Assembly (NCBI RefSeq): GCF_007570935.1 | Contig: NZ_VLLR01000001.1 | Span: 310,001-374,000 of the forward strand | Source: Lactobacillus sp. LL6 | GTDB lineage: Bacteria > Bacillota > Bacilli > Lactobacillales > Lactobacillaceae | Length of the DNA stretch: 64,000 bases | Direction of reading: 5' to 3' | Shown: positions 29,566-41,319 of the stretch, piece after piece | Numbering within the stretch: position 1 is the stretch's first letter | How the letters are laid out: the number at the start of each line of letters is the position of its first letter | Notes under the pieces: generated by a model | The model's input: the letters and a program-made list of their open reading frames with translations, nothing else | Databases searched by the model: none | What the model was told of the DNA's origin: nothing | Made by a program: the position numbers and the translations under genes

Positions 29566-29808
29566 ATGAGAATTGATAAATTTTTAAAAGTATCACGTTT
29601 AGTTAAGAGAAGAACAGTAGCTAAGGAAATGACTGAAAAAGGTCGTATTAAGGTTAATGATCGAATTGTTAAATCAAGTTATGATGTCAAGCTTGGAGAT
29701 GTAATTGAAATAACATATGGTCAAAGAATTGTTAAAGCAAAAGTGCTTAATATTCGGGAAACCACTAAAAAAGCAGAAGCAAGTGACTTGTACGAATTAA
29801 TTGATTAA
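29566..29808 (+). CDS. rqcP: S4-domain ribosome quality-control factor RqcP (YabO)
   Basis: Small S4 RNA-binding protein that works with RqcH on stalled 50S subunits in C-terminal alanine tailing. The 80-residue sequence is one S4 domain (MRIDKFLKVSRLVKRRTVA...GRIKVNDRIVKSSYDVKLGD). It sits between mfd and divIC exactly as yabO does in Bacillus, with AGGAGA in the mfd end. Confidence 0.9.
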   Translation: MRIDKFLKVSRLVKRRTVAKEMTEKGRIKVNDRIVKSSYDVKLGDVIEITYGQRIVKAKVLNIRETTKKAEASDLYELID

Positions 29809-29827
29809 TGATTATGTTTTTGGATGC

Positions 29828-29836
29828 TGGTATAAT
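29828..29836 (+). promoter_or_regulatory. divIC: extended -10 promoter upstream of divIC
   Basis: TGGTATAAT lies about 40 bases before the divIC start; no good -35. Confidence 0.5.
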
Positions 29837-29876
29837 AAGGGTTGTTGTTACAACCAAAAAATAGGGGATATAGAAA

Positions 29877-30254
29877 ATGAATAACGGTCCACGACTTTAT
29901 AATTCAATTAGTCCTGAAGAGCGAGATGCCCGATTAAGACGAAAACAAGAAAAAAGGCAAAAAGAAGTACATCAATTAAGAAGAAATAGGTTAATTGCTA
30001 TTTTTGCAATTATTTTTGTATTTCTAGGTGTGCAGATTTCGATTAAAATTGCACAAACTCAAAGAATTAACAGTGATGTACAAGCTTCTAAGAAAATTCT
30101 CAATAAAGTTAAGTTAGAGCATAAAGAGCTTAAAACTAGAAGAGATGACTTACAGGATCCGGATTATGTTGCAAAAATGGTCCGTTATAAGTTTATGTAT
30201 TCAAAACCAAATGAAAAAATTTACAATGTACCCGAGGGACAAAATAGTAAATGA
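29877..30254 (+). CDS. divIC: cell-division protein DivIC (FtsB-like septum formation initiator)
   Basis: Bitopic divisome protein that pairs with FtsL and DivIB. The 125-residue protein has a basic cytoplasmic N-terminus (RRKQEKRQKEVHQLRRNR), one membrane helix (LIAIFAIIFVFLGVQISI) and an extracellular coiled coil ending in the family's DPDYVAKMVRYKFMYSKPNE. It overlaps the next gene by four bases. Confidence 0.92.
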   Translation: MNNGPRLYNSISPEERDARLRRKQEKRQKEVHQLRRNRLIAIFAIIFVFLGVQISIKIAQTQRINSDVQASKKILNKVKLEHKELKTRRDDLQDPDYVAKMVRYKFMYSKPNEKIYNVPEGQNSK

Positions 30255-30610
30255 AATATCAAGTAGGACAGCGCGTGAGCGGTGTAATTAATAATATTAC
30301 GGATCTTGGAATATTTTTAACATTACCAGGAAAACGTAGCGGTTTGATTCATCATAGTGATTTTGAAAATAATTGGGCTCGTGAAAGAATGCAGCATAGA
30401 GTCGGAGATGAACTGCGAGTTGTAGTACTGCATACTTACAAGGGAAGGTTGAGTTTATCGCTTAGCCGAGTTAATGATGCCTCATTAGTAGATCAAAACA
30501 ATCAATTTTCGAATACTAAGGTACAAGATTTTGAAGATGTGATGAATAAAACTGCTAAAGATGCTGCTAAAGAAATTAAACATTTGAAAGCAGAACTTGA
30601 AAAATATTAA
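30251..30610 (+). CDS. yabR: S1-domain RNA-binding protein, YabR-like
   Basis: General stress/RNA-binding protein of unknown exact role. The 119-residue sequence holds one S1 domain (YQVGQRVSGVINNITDLGIF...GLIHHSDF...VVVLHTYKGRLSLSLS) with a Lys/Asp-rich C-terminal tail. Order divIC-yabR-tilS as in Bacillus. A terminator begins at its stop codon. Confidence 0.87.
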   Translation: MKYQVGQRVSGVINNITDLGIFLTLPGKRSGLIHHSDFENNWARERMQHRVGDELRVVVLHTYKGRLSLSLSRVNDASLVDQNNQFSNTKVQDFEDVMNKTAKDAAKEIKHLKAELEKY

Positions 30611-30637
30611 AAGATGACTGAAAGAGTCATCTTTTTT
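30608..30637 (+). terminator. terminator of rqcP/divIC/yabR transcript
   Basis: Stem aaaagatgact / agtcatctttt with a 5-nt loop followed by Ts, 13 bases before tilS. Some readthrough must feed tilS, or tilS has an unseen promoter. Confidence 0.85.
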
Positions 30638-30649
30638 CTTAGGTAAATA

Positions 30650-31909
30650 ATGAAAATAGAAAAATTCTTTAAAACTAATAAAATTAAACTTAATAATCAA
30701 ACTTTAGTCGTAGCAGCAAGTGCGGGACCAGATTCAATGGCGCTTTTAAAAATGCTGGCTGAAATGCGTGCTAAATATAAAATTAGATTGATTGCAGCTC
30801 ACTTTGATCATCAATTGCGAAAAGATTCAGAAGAAGAAAGCATTTTGCTGAGAAAATTTTGTCAAGATGAAGAGATTGAGTTAATAATCAAAAAATGGAC
30901 AAATCCTATAAAAGGTAAAGGGTTAGAAGCTGCTGCAAGAAAAGCACGTTATGCTTTTTTAACTGAAACAGTTAAGAAGGCAAATGCTGCGTACTTACTT
31001 ACAGCGCATCATGGGGATGATTTAATTGAGAATATTTTACTTAAGTTTATTCGCTCAGGTAACCCCAGTGAGATGAATAGTCTTCAAGAAATCGGAAAAA
31101 TGAATGGTGTCACTTTACTCAGACCATTATTTGATTTTGAAAAGCAAGAGTTGCTAGATTATGATAAAAAGTTTGGAATTACTTATGTAGTCGATTCAAC
31201 AAATAACGAAGATGCAGTTTTGCGTAATAGATTGCGGCACCATGTGGTTCCATTACTAAAACAAGAAAATAATAATTTGGTGGAAAATGCGGTTAGATTT
31301 AGTCATCAAATGAAGTCATTGACAAGTTTAGCAAGTACAAGATTTGCTAAGATTCCAATTTATTCTTTTTTAGATGTTGCTTTTAGAGCAAAAACTAACG
31401 CCATTGAACAATTATCTTCAACAGAACAAATAGAGTTTTGGCAGGAGGTAATTTGGCAAAAGTATCATCGGCGTGTTAATAAAAATTTGGGAGATTATAG
31501 AATAAAGCAATATCAAGGGTATTATTATCTCATACCGAATAAAGTGAAAGGTATAAAATCTCCCATTCAAAAAATAGAGCTAGATAAGAAATTTATTTTT
31601 CGAAATGAGCGGTTTTTATTAACAAGTGTTAAAAAGAGTGCTTATACTTTAATTGGTGACTTTTGGGCAGAAAGTGCTGATTTTAGTGCTGGCAGTTTGA
31701 ATAGTGGGGCAAAATTACTTCTTCAAAATGGGCATCACGTGAAAAGTAAGAAAAAATTTGCTCAAGCAGCAATTCCGAGTTCTTTAAGAACATTTTGCTT
31801 AACAATTTATCAAAATAAAGAACCCGTTTTTGTAGAAAAAACTTACCAAAATCAGAAACAATCTGTCGAATTATCACATTATTATATTTATCAATTAAAA
31901 AAAGCATAA
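30650..31909 (+). CDS. tilS: tRNA(Ile)-lysidine synthase
   Basis: Modifies C34 of tRNA-Ile(CAU) to lysidine, so it reads AUA instead of AUG; essential. The 419-residue protein has an N-type PP-loop ATPase motif reading SAGPDSMALL (the usual form is SGGxDS), then AAHFDHQLR and the TAHHGDD segment. The upstream site is weak (AGG). In Bacillus hprT lies between tilS and ftsH; here the 68 bases between them contain no gene. Confidence 0.93.
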   Translation: MKIEKFFKTNKIKLNNQTLVVAASAGPDSMALLKMLAEMRAKYKIRLIAAHFDHQLRKDSEEESILLRKFCQDEEIELIIKKWTNPIKGKGLEAAARKARYAFLTETVKKANAAYLLTAHHGDDLIENILLKFIRSGNPSEMNSLQEIGKMNGVTLLRPLFDFEKQELLDYDKKFGITYVVDSTNNEDAVLRNRLRHHVVPLLKQENNNLVENAVRFSHQMKSLTSLASTRFAKIPIYSFLDVAFRAKTNAIEQLSSTEQIEFWQEVIWQKYHRRVNKNLGDYRIKQYQGYYYLIPNKVKGIKSPIQKIELDKKFIFRNERFLLTSVKKSAYTLIGDFWAESADFSAGSLNSGAKLLLQNGHHVKSKKKFAQAAIPSSLRTFCLTIYQNKEPVFVEKTYQNQKQSVELSHYYIYQLKKA

Positions 31910-31992
31910 GTTCCTCTAAAAAATTAGAGTAAAAGCACTTTTTGTGTTAAACTTTTAATCGTATATATTTAGAAACTTTGCGGAGGTTTTTT

Positions 31993-34128
31993 ATGAAGAA
32001 TAACCGGAATCGGCTATTATCAAATGGCCTATTCTACATAGTTGTGTTCCTTCTGCTCCTATGGGGAATCAACTGGGCACTCGGCGGAAACAGCAATAGC
32101 GGAGGTAGCGAGAATATTAGTTACTCCGAATTTGTAAAAGATTTGCGTCAAGGCAAAGTTAAAAACTTTAGTGTTCAACCTGCAAACGGAGTTTATACTG
32201 TTTCAGGTAGCTATAAGAAAGCACAAAAGACTACGAGTCAACAAAACAACAGCTTCGATTTCTTTAATGGAAGCTCTAGTAAAGAAGTTACACGTTTTTC
32301 AACAACGATGCTTCAAAATGACTCTAGTGTAAATACTGTGCAAACTTTGGCACAACAAAATAATGCTCGGATGACTACACAAGGAGAATCACAATCAGGC
32401 AATTGGATTTCAACTATTGTTATGATTGTACCAACTATTTTATTCATTGTTATGCTTTGGATGATGATGAATCAAAGTGGTGCTGGACGCGGAAACGGCG
32501 GAATAATGAATTTTGGTCGTTCACACGTTAAGCCAGAAGATCCTTCTAAGAATAAGGTTCGTTTCTCTGACGTAGCCGGTGAAGAAGAAGAAAAACAAGA
32601 ATTAGTTGAAGTTGTAGAATTTTTGAAAAATCCTGCAAAATATACTAAGTTAGGTGCAAGAATACCATCTGGTGTTTTACTTGAGGGTCCTCCTGGTACT
32701 GGTAAGACACTTTTAGCAAGAGCCGTTGCTGGTGAAGCTAATGTGCCATTTTACTCAATTTCTGGTTCAGATTTTGTTGAAATGTTTGTTGGTGTTGGTG
32801 CAAGCCGTGTACGTGACTTGTTCTCAAATGCTAAGAAAAACGCTCCAAGTATTATCTTTATTGATGAAATTGATGCCATTGGTCGTCGACGTGGCAATGG
32901 CATGGGTGGTGGAAACGATGAACGTGAACAAACCTTGAACCAATTGTTGGTTGAAATGGATGGGTTTGAAGGCGATGAAGGAGTAATAGTTATTGCCGCA
33001 ACTAACCGTTCAGATGTTTTAGACCCTGCATTGCTGCGTCCTGGTCGTTTTGACCGTAAAGTATTAGTTGGACGCCCAGATGTGCGCGGTCGTGAAGCTA
33101 TTTTGAAGGTTCACGCTCGTAATAAGCCTTTAGCTCCTGATGTTGATTTGAAAGAAGTTGCTCGTCAAACTCCAGGATTTGTAGGTGCAGATCTTGCTAA
33201 TGTTTTGAATGAAGCGGCATTAGTAGCAGCTCGTAGAAATGGTACTGAAATTACCGCATCAGATATTGATGAAGCTGAAGATCGTGTAATTGCAGGTCCT
33301 GCTAAGAAGGATAGTATTATTTCTGAAAAAGAACGTCGTCGCGTTGCTTTCCACGAAGCAGGTCACTCAATTGCTGGGTTAGTATTAAGCGATTCACGTA
33401 CTGTTAGAAAAGTTACTATTGTTCCAAGAGGCCGTGCTGGTGGATACAACATTATGCTTCCTAAAGATGATCAAAATATCTTAACTAAGAAAGCATTATT
33501 TGAACAAATTGTTGGTTTCATGGGTGGTCGTGCTGGTGAAGTGGCTGTGTTTGGTGATCAATCTACAGGTGCTTCTAATGACTTTGAACAAGCAACTCAA
33601 ATCGCTCATAGCATGGTTGTTAACTATGGTATGACTAAAGAATTAGGTATGGTTGAACTTGAAAAAGAGGGCGAATCTAATCCTTACGGTGTTAAACCAT
33701 ATAGTGAAGCTACTGCAGCTAAAATTGATGAAGCTGTAAAGAGCATTTTAGATAAGGCTTATGAAAAAGCTCTTGAAATCGTTGAAAACAACCGTGAAAC
33801 TCATAAAATTATCGCCGAAGCTCTTCTTAAGTATGAAACTTTGAATGAAAAGCAAATCTTGTCATTGTACAAGACAGGTAAAATGCCAGAAAAGGACGCA
33901 GATGAATATCCAAGCGAAAGCAAAGCTTCAACTTATGAGGAAGCAAAGGCTGCTGCTGAAAAGAAAGAAGTTCTTAAGGCTGAACAAAAGAATGATTCTG
34001 AAGCTGCTGATGAAGAATCAAAGAACGAATTGAATACTCCATCAGAAAAGGAAATTTCTAAGTCTGAAAATCCAGAAGCTAAAGCAGATAAGCCCGAACA
34101 GGATGATAAATCTGGAGACGATAAATAA
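31993..34128 (+). CDS. ftsH: ATP-dependent membrane zinc metalloprotease FtsH
   Basis: Membrane-anchored AAA+ protease for quality control of membrane and regulatory proteins. Two N-terminal membrane segments (about 9-30 and 137-158) bracket an extracellular domain; then Walker [10 protein letters not shown] near 232, Walker [12 protein letters not shown], the second region of homology and the zinc motif HEAGH near 453. The C-terminus is a long Glu/Lys/Ser-rich tail. The start is ATG 31993 (GGAGG six bases upstream, 711 residues), not the upstream TTG. Confidence 0.96.
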   Translation: MKNNRNRLLSNGLFYIVVFLLLLWGINWALGGNSNSGGSENISYSEFVKDLRQGKVKNFSVQPANGVYTVSGSYKKAQKTTSQQNNSFDFFNGSSSKEVTRFSTTMLQNDSSVNTVQTLAQQNNARMTTQGESQSGNWISTIVMIVPTILFIVMLWMMMNQSGAGRGNGGIMNFGRSHVKPEDPSKNKVRFSDVAGEEEEKQELVEVVEFLKNPAKYTKLGARIPSGVLLEGPPGTGKTLLARAVAGEANVPFYSISGSDFVEMFVGVGASRVRDLFSNAKKNAPSIIFIDEIDAIGRRRGNGMGGGNDEREQTLNQLLVEMDGFEGDEGVIVIAATNRSDVLDPALLRPGRFDRKVLVGRPDVRGREAILKVHARNKPLAPDVDLKEVARQTPGFVGADLANVLNEAALVAARRNGTEITASDIDEAEDRVIAGPAKKDSIISEKERRRVAFHEAGHSIAGLVLSDSRTVRKVTIVPRGRAGGYNIMLPKDDQNILTKKALFEQIVGFMGGRAGEVAVFGDQSTGASNDFEQATQIAHSMVVNYGMTKELGMVELEKEGESNPYGVKPYSEATAAKIDEAVKSILDKAYEKALEIVENNRETHKIIAEALLKYETLNEKQILSLYKTGKMPEKDADEYPSESKASTYEEAKAAAEKKEVLKAEQKNDSEAADEESKNELNTPSEKEISKSENPEAKADKPEQDDKSGDDK

Positions 34129-34133
34129 AATTG

Positions 34134-34164
34134 AAAAATAGGGCCGTGTGGCTCTATTTTTTTA
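34134..34164 (+). terminator. terminator between ftsH and hslO
   Basis: Stem aaaaatagggcc / ggctctattttt with a 4-nt loop and T-run directly after the ftsH stop. Confidence 0.88.
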
Positions 34165-34181
34165 ATTACAGGAGAAAAGTT

Positions 34182-35069
34182 ATGAATGATTATTTAGTAA
34201 AAGCAATTGATAAAACAAAAAACTTACGATTATTAACAGTAAATGCCAAAGAAATGATTGCAGAAGCACAAAAACGCCATGATACTTGGTCTGCTTCTTC
34301 TGCAGTTTTAGGCAGAACCTTAATTGGAGGACTTTTATTAGCCGCTGCTAGTTTAACGGATAAAGAAGAATTAACAGTGCGACTTTTAGGTAATGGTCCG
34401 GTTGGTGCAACGGTGGTTACTGCTAAAGCTGATTATACTGCCAAGGGCTATGTACAAAATCCTCATATTGCTCTTCCACCTAGAAGTGATGGACATATTG
34501 ATGTAAAAAAAGCAGTTGGTCAAGGGTGGTTTGAAGTTACCAAAGATTTAGGATTAAAAGAACCCTACACTGGTCAAGTTCCAATTGTATCGGGTGAAAT
34601 CGCTGAAGATTTTACTTATTATTTAACTAAATCAGAACAAATTCCATCAGCTGTTGGACTTTCAGTTTTTGTTAATCCTAATAATACAATTGGTGCGGCT
34701 GGAGGCTTCATGCTTCAAGCTTTGCCTGGAGCCAGTGATGAGTTAATTGATAAAACTGTAAAAAGAATTAATGCCCTTCCTCAACTTTCTAGTTCATTTT
34801 TAGATGGAATGACACCAGAAGATTTAGCACGTAAAATTTTAGGCACTGATTGCAAAATTCTTGAAAAACAAGATGTTCATTATGCTTGCGACTGTTCAAA
34901 GGAAAAATATGCAGATATTTTGACTACATTAAAAGATTCACAACTTAATGAAATGATTAATGAAGATCACGGAGCAGAACTTACTTGCAATTTCTGTGGT
35001 GATAAGTATCATTTTAGTGAAGATGAATTAAAAGAAATTTTGGCAAAGAAAAATAATCAAAAAGATTAA
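34182..35069 (+). CDS. hslO: Hsp33 redox-regulated chaperone
   Basis: Holdase activated by oxidation of a zinc-bound Cys cluster. It has the CxC...CxxC cluster near residues 236, 238, 269 and 272 (YACDCSKEKY and LTCNFCGDKYHF) and the N-terminal LGRTLIGGLLLAAA. The start is ATG 34182 with GGAG upstream, giving 295 residues; the longer frame begins inside the ftsH terminator. Order ftsH-hslO-dusB-lysS is standard in lactobacilli. Confidence 0.95.
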   Translation: MNDYLVKAIDKTKNLRLLTVNAKEMIAEAQKRHDTWSASSAVLGRTLIGGLLLAAASLTDKEELTVRLLGNGPVGATVVTAKADYTAKGYVQNPHIALPPRSDGHIDVKKAVGQGWFEVTKDLGLKEPYTGQVPIVSGEIAEDFTYYLTKSEQIPSAVGLSVFVNPNNTIGAAGGFMLQALPGASDELIDKTVKRINALPQLSSSFLDGMTPEDLARKILGTDCKILEKQDVHYACDCSKEKYADILTTLKDSQLNEMINEDHGAELTCNFCGDKYHFSEDELKEILAKKNNQKD

Positions 35070-35079
35070 TTTTTATCTT

Positions 35080-35115
35080 AAAAGTCCCTTATGGTTTGCC
35101 ATGACGGGCTTTTTT
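35080..35115 (+). terminator. terminator between hslO and dusB
   Basis: Imperfect stem aaaagtccc / gggctttttt with an inner pairing atggt/gccat. Confidence 0.75.
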
Positions 35116-35147
35116 GTTATTATAGAGATATTTGAAAGGATGATTTG

Positions 35148-37758
<2,611 letters not shown>

Positions 37759-37775
37759 GTTTTAATTTTTAAAAT

Positions 37776-37819
37776 AAAAAAGTACAATTAATACCAAATC
37801 TATTAGTTGTACTTTTTTT
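37776..37819 (+). terminator. terminator now following lysS
   Basis: Stem aaaaaagtacaattaata / tattagttgtacttttttt with a short loop. It lies after the end of the repeat, so it belongs to the island rather than to the lysS flank. Confidence 0.85.
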
Positions 37820-37835
37820 ATACTCTGGAGGATAT

Positions 37836-39134
37836 ATGAATATAGAATTAGTTACTTTAACAATAACAATAGTTAGTTTTTTATGTTGGACTGCTTTTGA
37901 CTATTATGGGTTTTATTTAATCTCAACAATAAAATTTCAAGTTAGAGATTTAGAATTAATAATTTGTTTCTTAATTTCTATAGCAATTTCTGTAGTAAAC
38001 TTATGGTTTAGTATTATTGCAAGTGCTTCAGAAATTATAATTTTTTATTTATGGTTTAGAAATAGACAAAAATCAAAATTTATTGTAATAGGTAGTATTT
38101 TAATTATTCAAATAATTGATATTTTTGGAGATATTTTAATAAATATTTTGCAGATATTTCAATCTGAGACTATTAAAGGAATATTGATTTCAGAATTAAC
38201 AAATTTAGTTTTATTGGGAATATTTTTTGTTTTACTTTTTAATACTAGAGATAAAATATATAAATTATTAGATTTAAAGTACGGAAAATCTTTTGTTTTT
38301 ATATTAGGATATTTTTATATTTCAACTGAATTGTTTTCTGCAATTATTGAGATAGAAAATAATAGGAAAATTATAATCGCTGCTTTATTTGGGATAATAA
38401 TATTACAATCTATTTTTATATCCGTAGCTTTTTATTTTAATTATTCTATAAATAAAAAATTGTTGGATGCTAATCAACAGCAACAATTACAACAACATTT
38501 AAGCGATGTAGAAGAGTATGCAGAATATTTGGAATCAAATGAAGATGATTTACGAAGGTTTAAACATGATGTTAAAAATTTGTTGTCTTCTATTAAGTTA
38601 GCAAGCAACTTTGAAGCGGATGTATTAGTGGATTATGTAGAAAATTATGTAGATGAAAATACTTTAAAAGCATACAAAGATTTGAATCATTTAAAAATGA
38701 AACCATTAAAAAATTTAGTTCTGACTAAAATAGCAACGATGATTAGTAAAAATATCAATTATAATTTTGAGTGTACACAAATAATTAAAAATATACCTAA
38801 CAATCTTCAGATATTTGATTTAGTACGAATATTAGGAATCGCTTTTGATAATGCTATTGAGGCTAGTGAAAAAAATATTATAGGGAGACATATCGATATC
38901 ATGTTTTATAAAAATGAAGAGCAGGGGATAGAAGTTGAGATAAGAAATTCATTTGATAATAAAAATTTAGATATCAATAAGATATTTTCAAGAGGGTTCA
39001 CAACAAAAAAAGAACATAATGGAGATGGATTATTTAATGTAAGAGAATTGATTTCTAAATATTCCAATTTATCTTTAGACGTATATACTGAAAATGATAA
39101 TTTTATTTTTTATTTAGTTATTGATGAGGGATAG
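37836..39134 (+). CDS. sensor histidine kinase, AgrC/ComD type (HPK10)
   Basis: Peptide-pheromone sensor of the kind that controls class II bacteriocin loci. The 432-residue protein has six or seven membrane segments in residues 1-205, a short coiled region, the phosphoacceptor His244 in DLRRFKHDVKNLLSS, then DLVRILGIAFDNAIEAS as N box and RGFTTKKEHNGDGLFNV as G box. This set, without a D/F box, is the HPK10 class. It starts at ATG after GGAG, is very AT-rich, and lies two bases before its response-regulator gene. No pheromone gene is obvious. Confidence 0.9.
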   Translation: MNIELVTLTITIVSFLCWTAFDYYGFYLISTIKFQVRDLELIICFLISIAISVVNLWFSIIASASEIIIFYLWFRNRQKSKFIVIGSILIIQIIDIFGDILINILQIFQSETIKGILISELTNLVLLGIFFVLLFNTRDKIYKLLDLKYGKSFVFILGYFYISTELFSAIIEIENNRKIIIAALFGIIILQSIFISVAFYFNYSINKKLLDANQQQQLQQHLSDVEEYAEYLESNEDDLRRFKHDVKNLLSSIKLASNFEADVLVDYVENYVDENTLKAYKDLNHLKMKPLKNLVLTKIATMISKNINYNFECTQIIKNIPNNLQIFDLVRILGIAFDNAIEASEKNIIGRHIDIMFYKNEEQGIEVEIRNSFDNKNLDINKIFSRGFTTKKEHNGDGLFNVRELISKYSNLSLDVYTENDNFIFYLVIDEG

Positions 39135-39136
39135 TT

Positions 39137-39916
39137 TTGACAAAGATACCGGTACTTATTTGTGATGATAATAATATTATTTTAAATAAATTGGAAAAAA
39201 TGATAAATATAGCTGCGAATATGTTAGATGAAAATGGAGAAGATGACGAAATAATTTTAAATATAAGTAAGGCAACATCTTATAATGAAGCTGAAAAATT
39301 TGTTGAAAGTAATAGTATGAAGAATGGAATCTATTTTTTGGATATAGAGTTAAGTAATAATAAAGATGATAAATCTGGAATTGATTTAGCTGAACAGATA
39401 AAGATGATAGATAAGATGGCAAAAATAGTCTTTATCACTAGTTATAAAGATATGGCATTTTTAACTTATAAACGTAGAATTGGAGCGATAGACTATATTA
39501 TTAAATCTTGGGATAATATTTCTTCAATGCAAAAGCGATTAAATGATACATTAGAAAATATTATTCATGAATATTCGGCAAATAAGAAAAGAAAACATAT
39601 AGTTTATAGATTAGGTACTAGAGTTATATATCTTGATTATGATAGGTTGTATTATATTGAAACGGCTAACGTGTCACATAAGTTAAATATTGTAAAAGAT
39701 AGTGGTGTATCATTTATAACAGGAAATTTAACGAGTTTTGAAAAAGATAATCCAGATTTGCTACGAATTTCACAATCATATTTAATAAATCCTAAAAATG
39801 TAATAGAAATTAATATAACAGAAAACAGTGTGGTTTTTCCTAACGGTAATCATGTTAAATACTCAAGAAAAATGAGAAGTTATATGAAAAAATGGCAAAA
39901 TGAGCAACTAAAATGA
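39137..39916 (+). CDS. response regulator with LytTR DNA-binding domain
   Basis: Partner of the preceding kinase. The receiver domain has acidic residues (VLICDDN), phosphoacceptor Asp69 in IYFLDIELS and the switch residues near VFITSYKDMAF; the C-terminal LytTR domain (KRKHIVYRLGTRVIYLDYDR... and RISQSYLINPKNV) follows. It is 259 residues, starting at TTG with GAGGG six bases before. It likely binds the direct repeats upstream of the secreted-peptide gene. Class matches PlnC/AgrA/ComE regulators. Confidence 0.9.
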   Translation: MTKIPVLICDDNNIILNKLEKMINIAANMLDENGEDDEIILNISKATSYNEAEKFVESNSMKNGIYFLDIELSNNKDDKSGIDLAEQIKMIDKMAKIVFITSYKDMAFLTYKRRIGAIDYIIKSWDNISSMQKRLNDTLENIIHEYSANKKRKHIVYRLGTRVIYLDYDRLYYIETANVSHKLNIVKDSGVSFITGNLTSFEKDNPDLLRISQSYLINPKNVIEINITENSVVFPNGNHVKYSRKMRSYMKKWQNEQLK

Positions 39917-39946
39917 CAAAATAGGATATTTCTTTAAAAAATATTT

Positions 39947-39972
39947 TTATAACAATTATGATTATAACTGTT
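39947..39972 (+). promoter_or_regulatory. direct repeats, candidate LytTR regulator site
   Basis: TTATAACAATT (39947-39957) and TTATAACTGTT (39962-39972) are 11-base direct repeats on a 15-base period, upstream of the peptide gene. LytTR sites are usually pairs of direct repeats near promoters, but commonly with a longer period of about two helix turns, so this is tentative. Confidence 0.45.
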
Positions 39973-40003
39973 GATTGAAAAATGTTTTTAGGAGGAATTA
40001 ATT

Positions 40004-40507
40004 ATGAAACAACCAGTAAAAAAATTGGGAATTGCTATGGCAACAATTGCCGTATTAGGGAGTATTACTCTAACAAGTGTAGCGAATGCAGCAGTGAAAG
40101 ATAGTGATGATGAAGTTAAGACTATTAGTAGTATTGCTGATTTGAATAATTTGTCAGACCAACAATTTTTAAAAATCGTTGGTGGTTTAAATAATGATGA
40201 CTTAAGTCAATTATCATCTTCCGATATAAGAGATTTAAGCACACAACTTAAATCCGATATGAATAATCCATATAAAACTGAAGTTGGATATACATCTATT
40301 GCTAAAGCTGTATTGAAAGTTTGGAAGAAAATTCCTTCAGGAATAAAGAAAAAGATTGCAAAGTATACTAGTTTGGGTGGATTATTAAAAGCAATTGATC
40401 ACTTTACTGGTGGAGAAGAATATGTGATTTATCATGCTCTAAGATATTGTCACGTGCCAGCTAATATCGCACATGTTGCTACAAAAATAATTACATTATT
40501 TATTTAA
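40004..40507 (+). CDS. secreted bacteriocin-like peptide precursor (putative)
   Basis: I do not recognise a described family. The 167-residue precursor starts with a Sec signal (KKLGIAMATIAVLGSITLTS, likely cut after VANA near residue 29). It then has NLSDQQFLKIVGG at residues 49-61, a near-perfect double-glycine leader motif. An acidic/Ser-rich linker follows, then a basic amphipathic region from about 96 (VLKVWKKIPSGIKKKIAKY) and a hydrophobic His-containing tail with one Cys. AGGAGG-type site upstream. It follows an AgrC/LytTR pair and precedes a small membrane protein, the usual bacteriocin order. Toxicity is inferred. Confidence 0.7.
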   Translation: MKQPVKKLGIAMATIAVLGSITLTSVANAAVKDSDDEVKTISSIADLNNLSDQQFLKIVGGLNNDDLSQLSSSDIRDLSTQLKSDMNNPYKTEVGYTSIAKAVLKVWKKIPSGIKKKIAKYTSLGGLLKAIDHFTGGEEYVIYHALRYCHVPANIAHVATKIITLFI

Positions 40508-40511
40508 GGTT

Positions 40512-40970
40512 ATGAGAGATTTTCAAAGAGAAAGATATATAAAATATCTAACTTATACGTTCGTTAATATATTTTTTTGGATAATAATGCTCGTTTTACT
40601 TTTTGTAGAACTATTTATTAGTATCTTTTGGATGCACAATTTTGTGTTGTTCATAATAAGTTTATTAGAAGCGATTATAGTTTTTGGAATACAAAAATTA
40701 TTACAGAAAAAGTGGCGAAAAAGATATGATAATATTAAATATAAAAATATAATAATAAATAGTTCGCAGGTAAAAATAGCAACTCTTAATTTTAAAGTTG
40801 TAAACTTATTTGTTATAGTTAGTTTTAGTTTATGGATTGGAACAATTTTGTATATGTCTTTAAATCTAAATGAAATAATACTATTAACTATTGTTGGAGC
40901 TACATTTGTAAGTATGCTTACAGTTTTGGGTATAATAATAAGTTCTATTTATTATTCAATAAAAAAATAA
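40512..40970 (+). CDS. small membrane protein, possible immunity protein
   Basis: No family recognised. The 152-residue protein has four hydrophobic segments (roughly 14-36, 40-58, 95-117 and 122-146) with a basic middle loop (LLQKKWRKRYDNIKYKN). It starts five bases after the peptide gene with AAGG upstream, so the two are cotranscribed. Position and size fit a bacteriocin immunity protein. The gene ends about eight bases before the lysS remnant, with no terminator of its own. Confidence 0.65.
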   Translation: MRDFQRERYIKYLTYTFVNIFFWIIMLVLLFVELFISIFWMHNFVLFIISLLEAIIVFGIQKLLQKKWRKRYDNIKYKNIIINSSQVKIATLNFKVVNLFVIVSFSLWIGTILYMSLNLNEIILLTIVGATFVSMLTVLGIIISSIYYSIKK

Positions 40971-40977
40971 TAGCTAA

Positions 40978-41231
<254 letters not shown>

Positions 41232-41232
<1 letters not shown>

Positions 41233-41276
41233 AAGCTCTACATTCATATTGAGAGATATGGGTGTGGGGCTTTTTT
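41232..41276 (+). terminator. terminator following the lysS remnant
   Basis: A 17-bp stem with G-T pairs (aagctctacattcatat / atatgggtgtggggctt) and T6, starting at the last base of the lysS repeat. Probably the original lysS terminator. Confidence 0.88.
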
Positions 41277-41319
41277 GGTGGTAAAATTATTAAGTAGTTA
41301 TTCTGGGAGAATAATTAAG

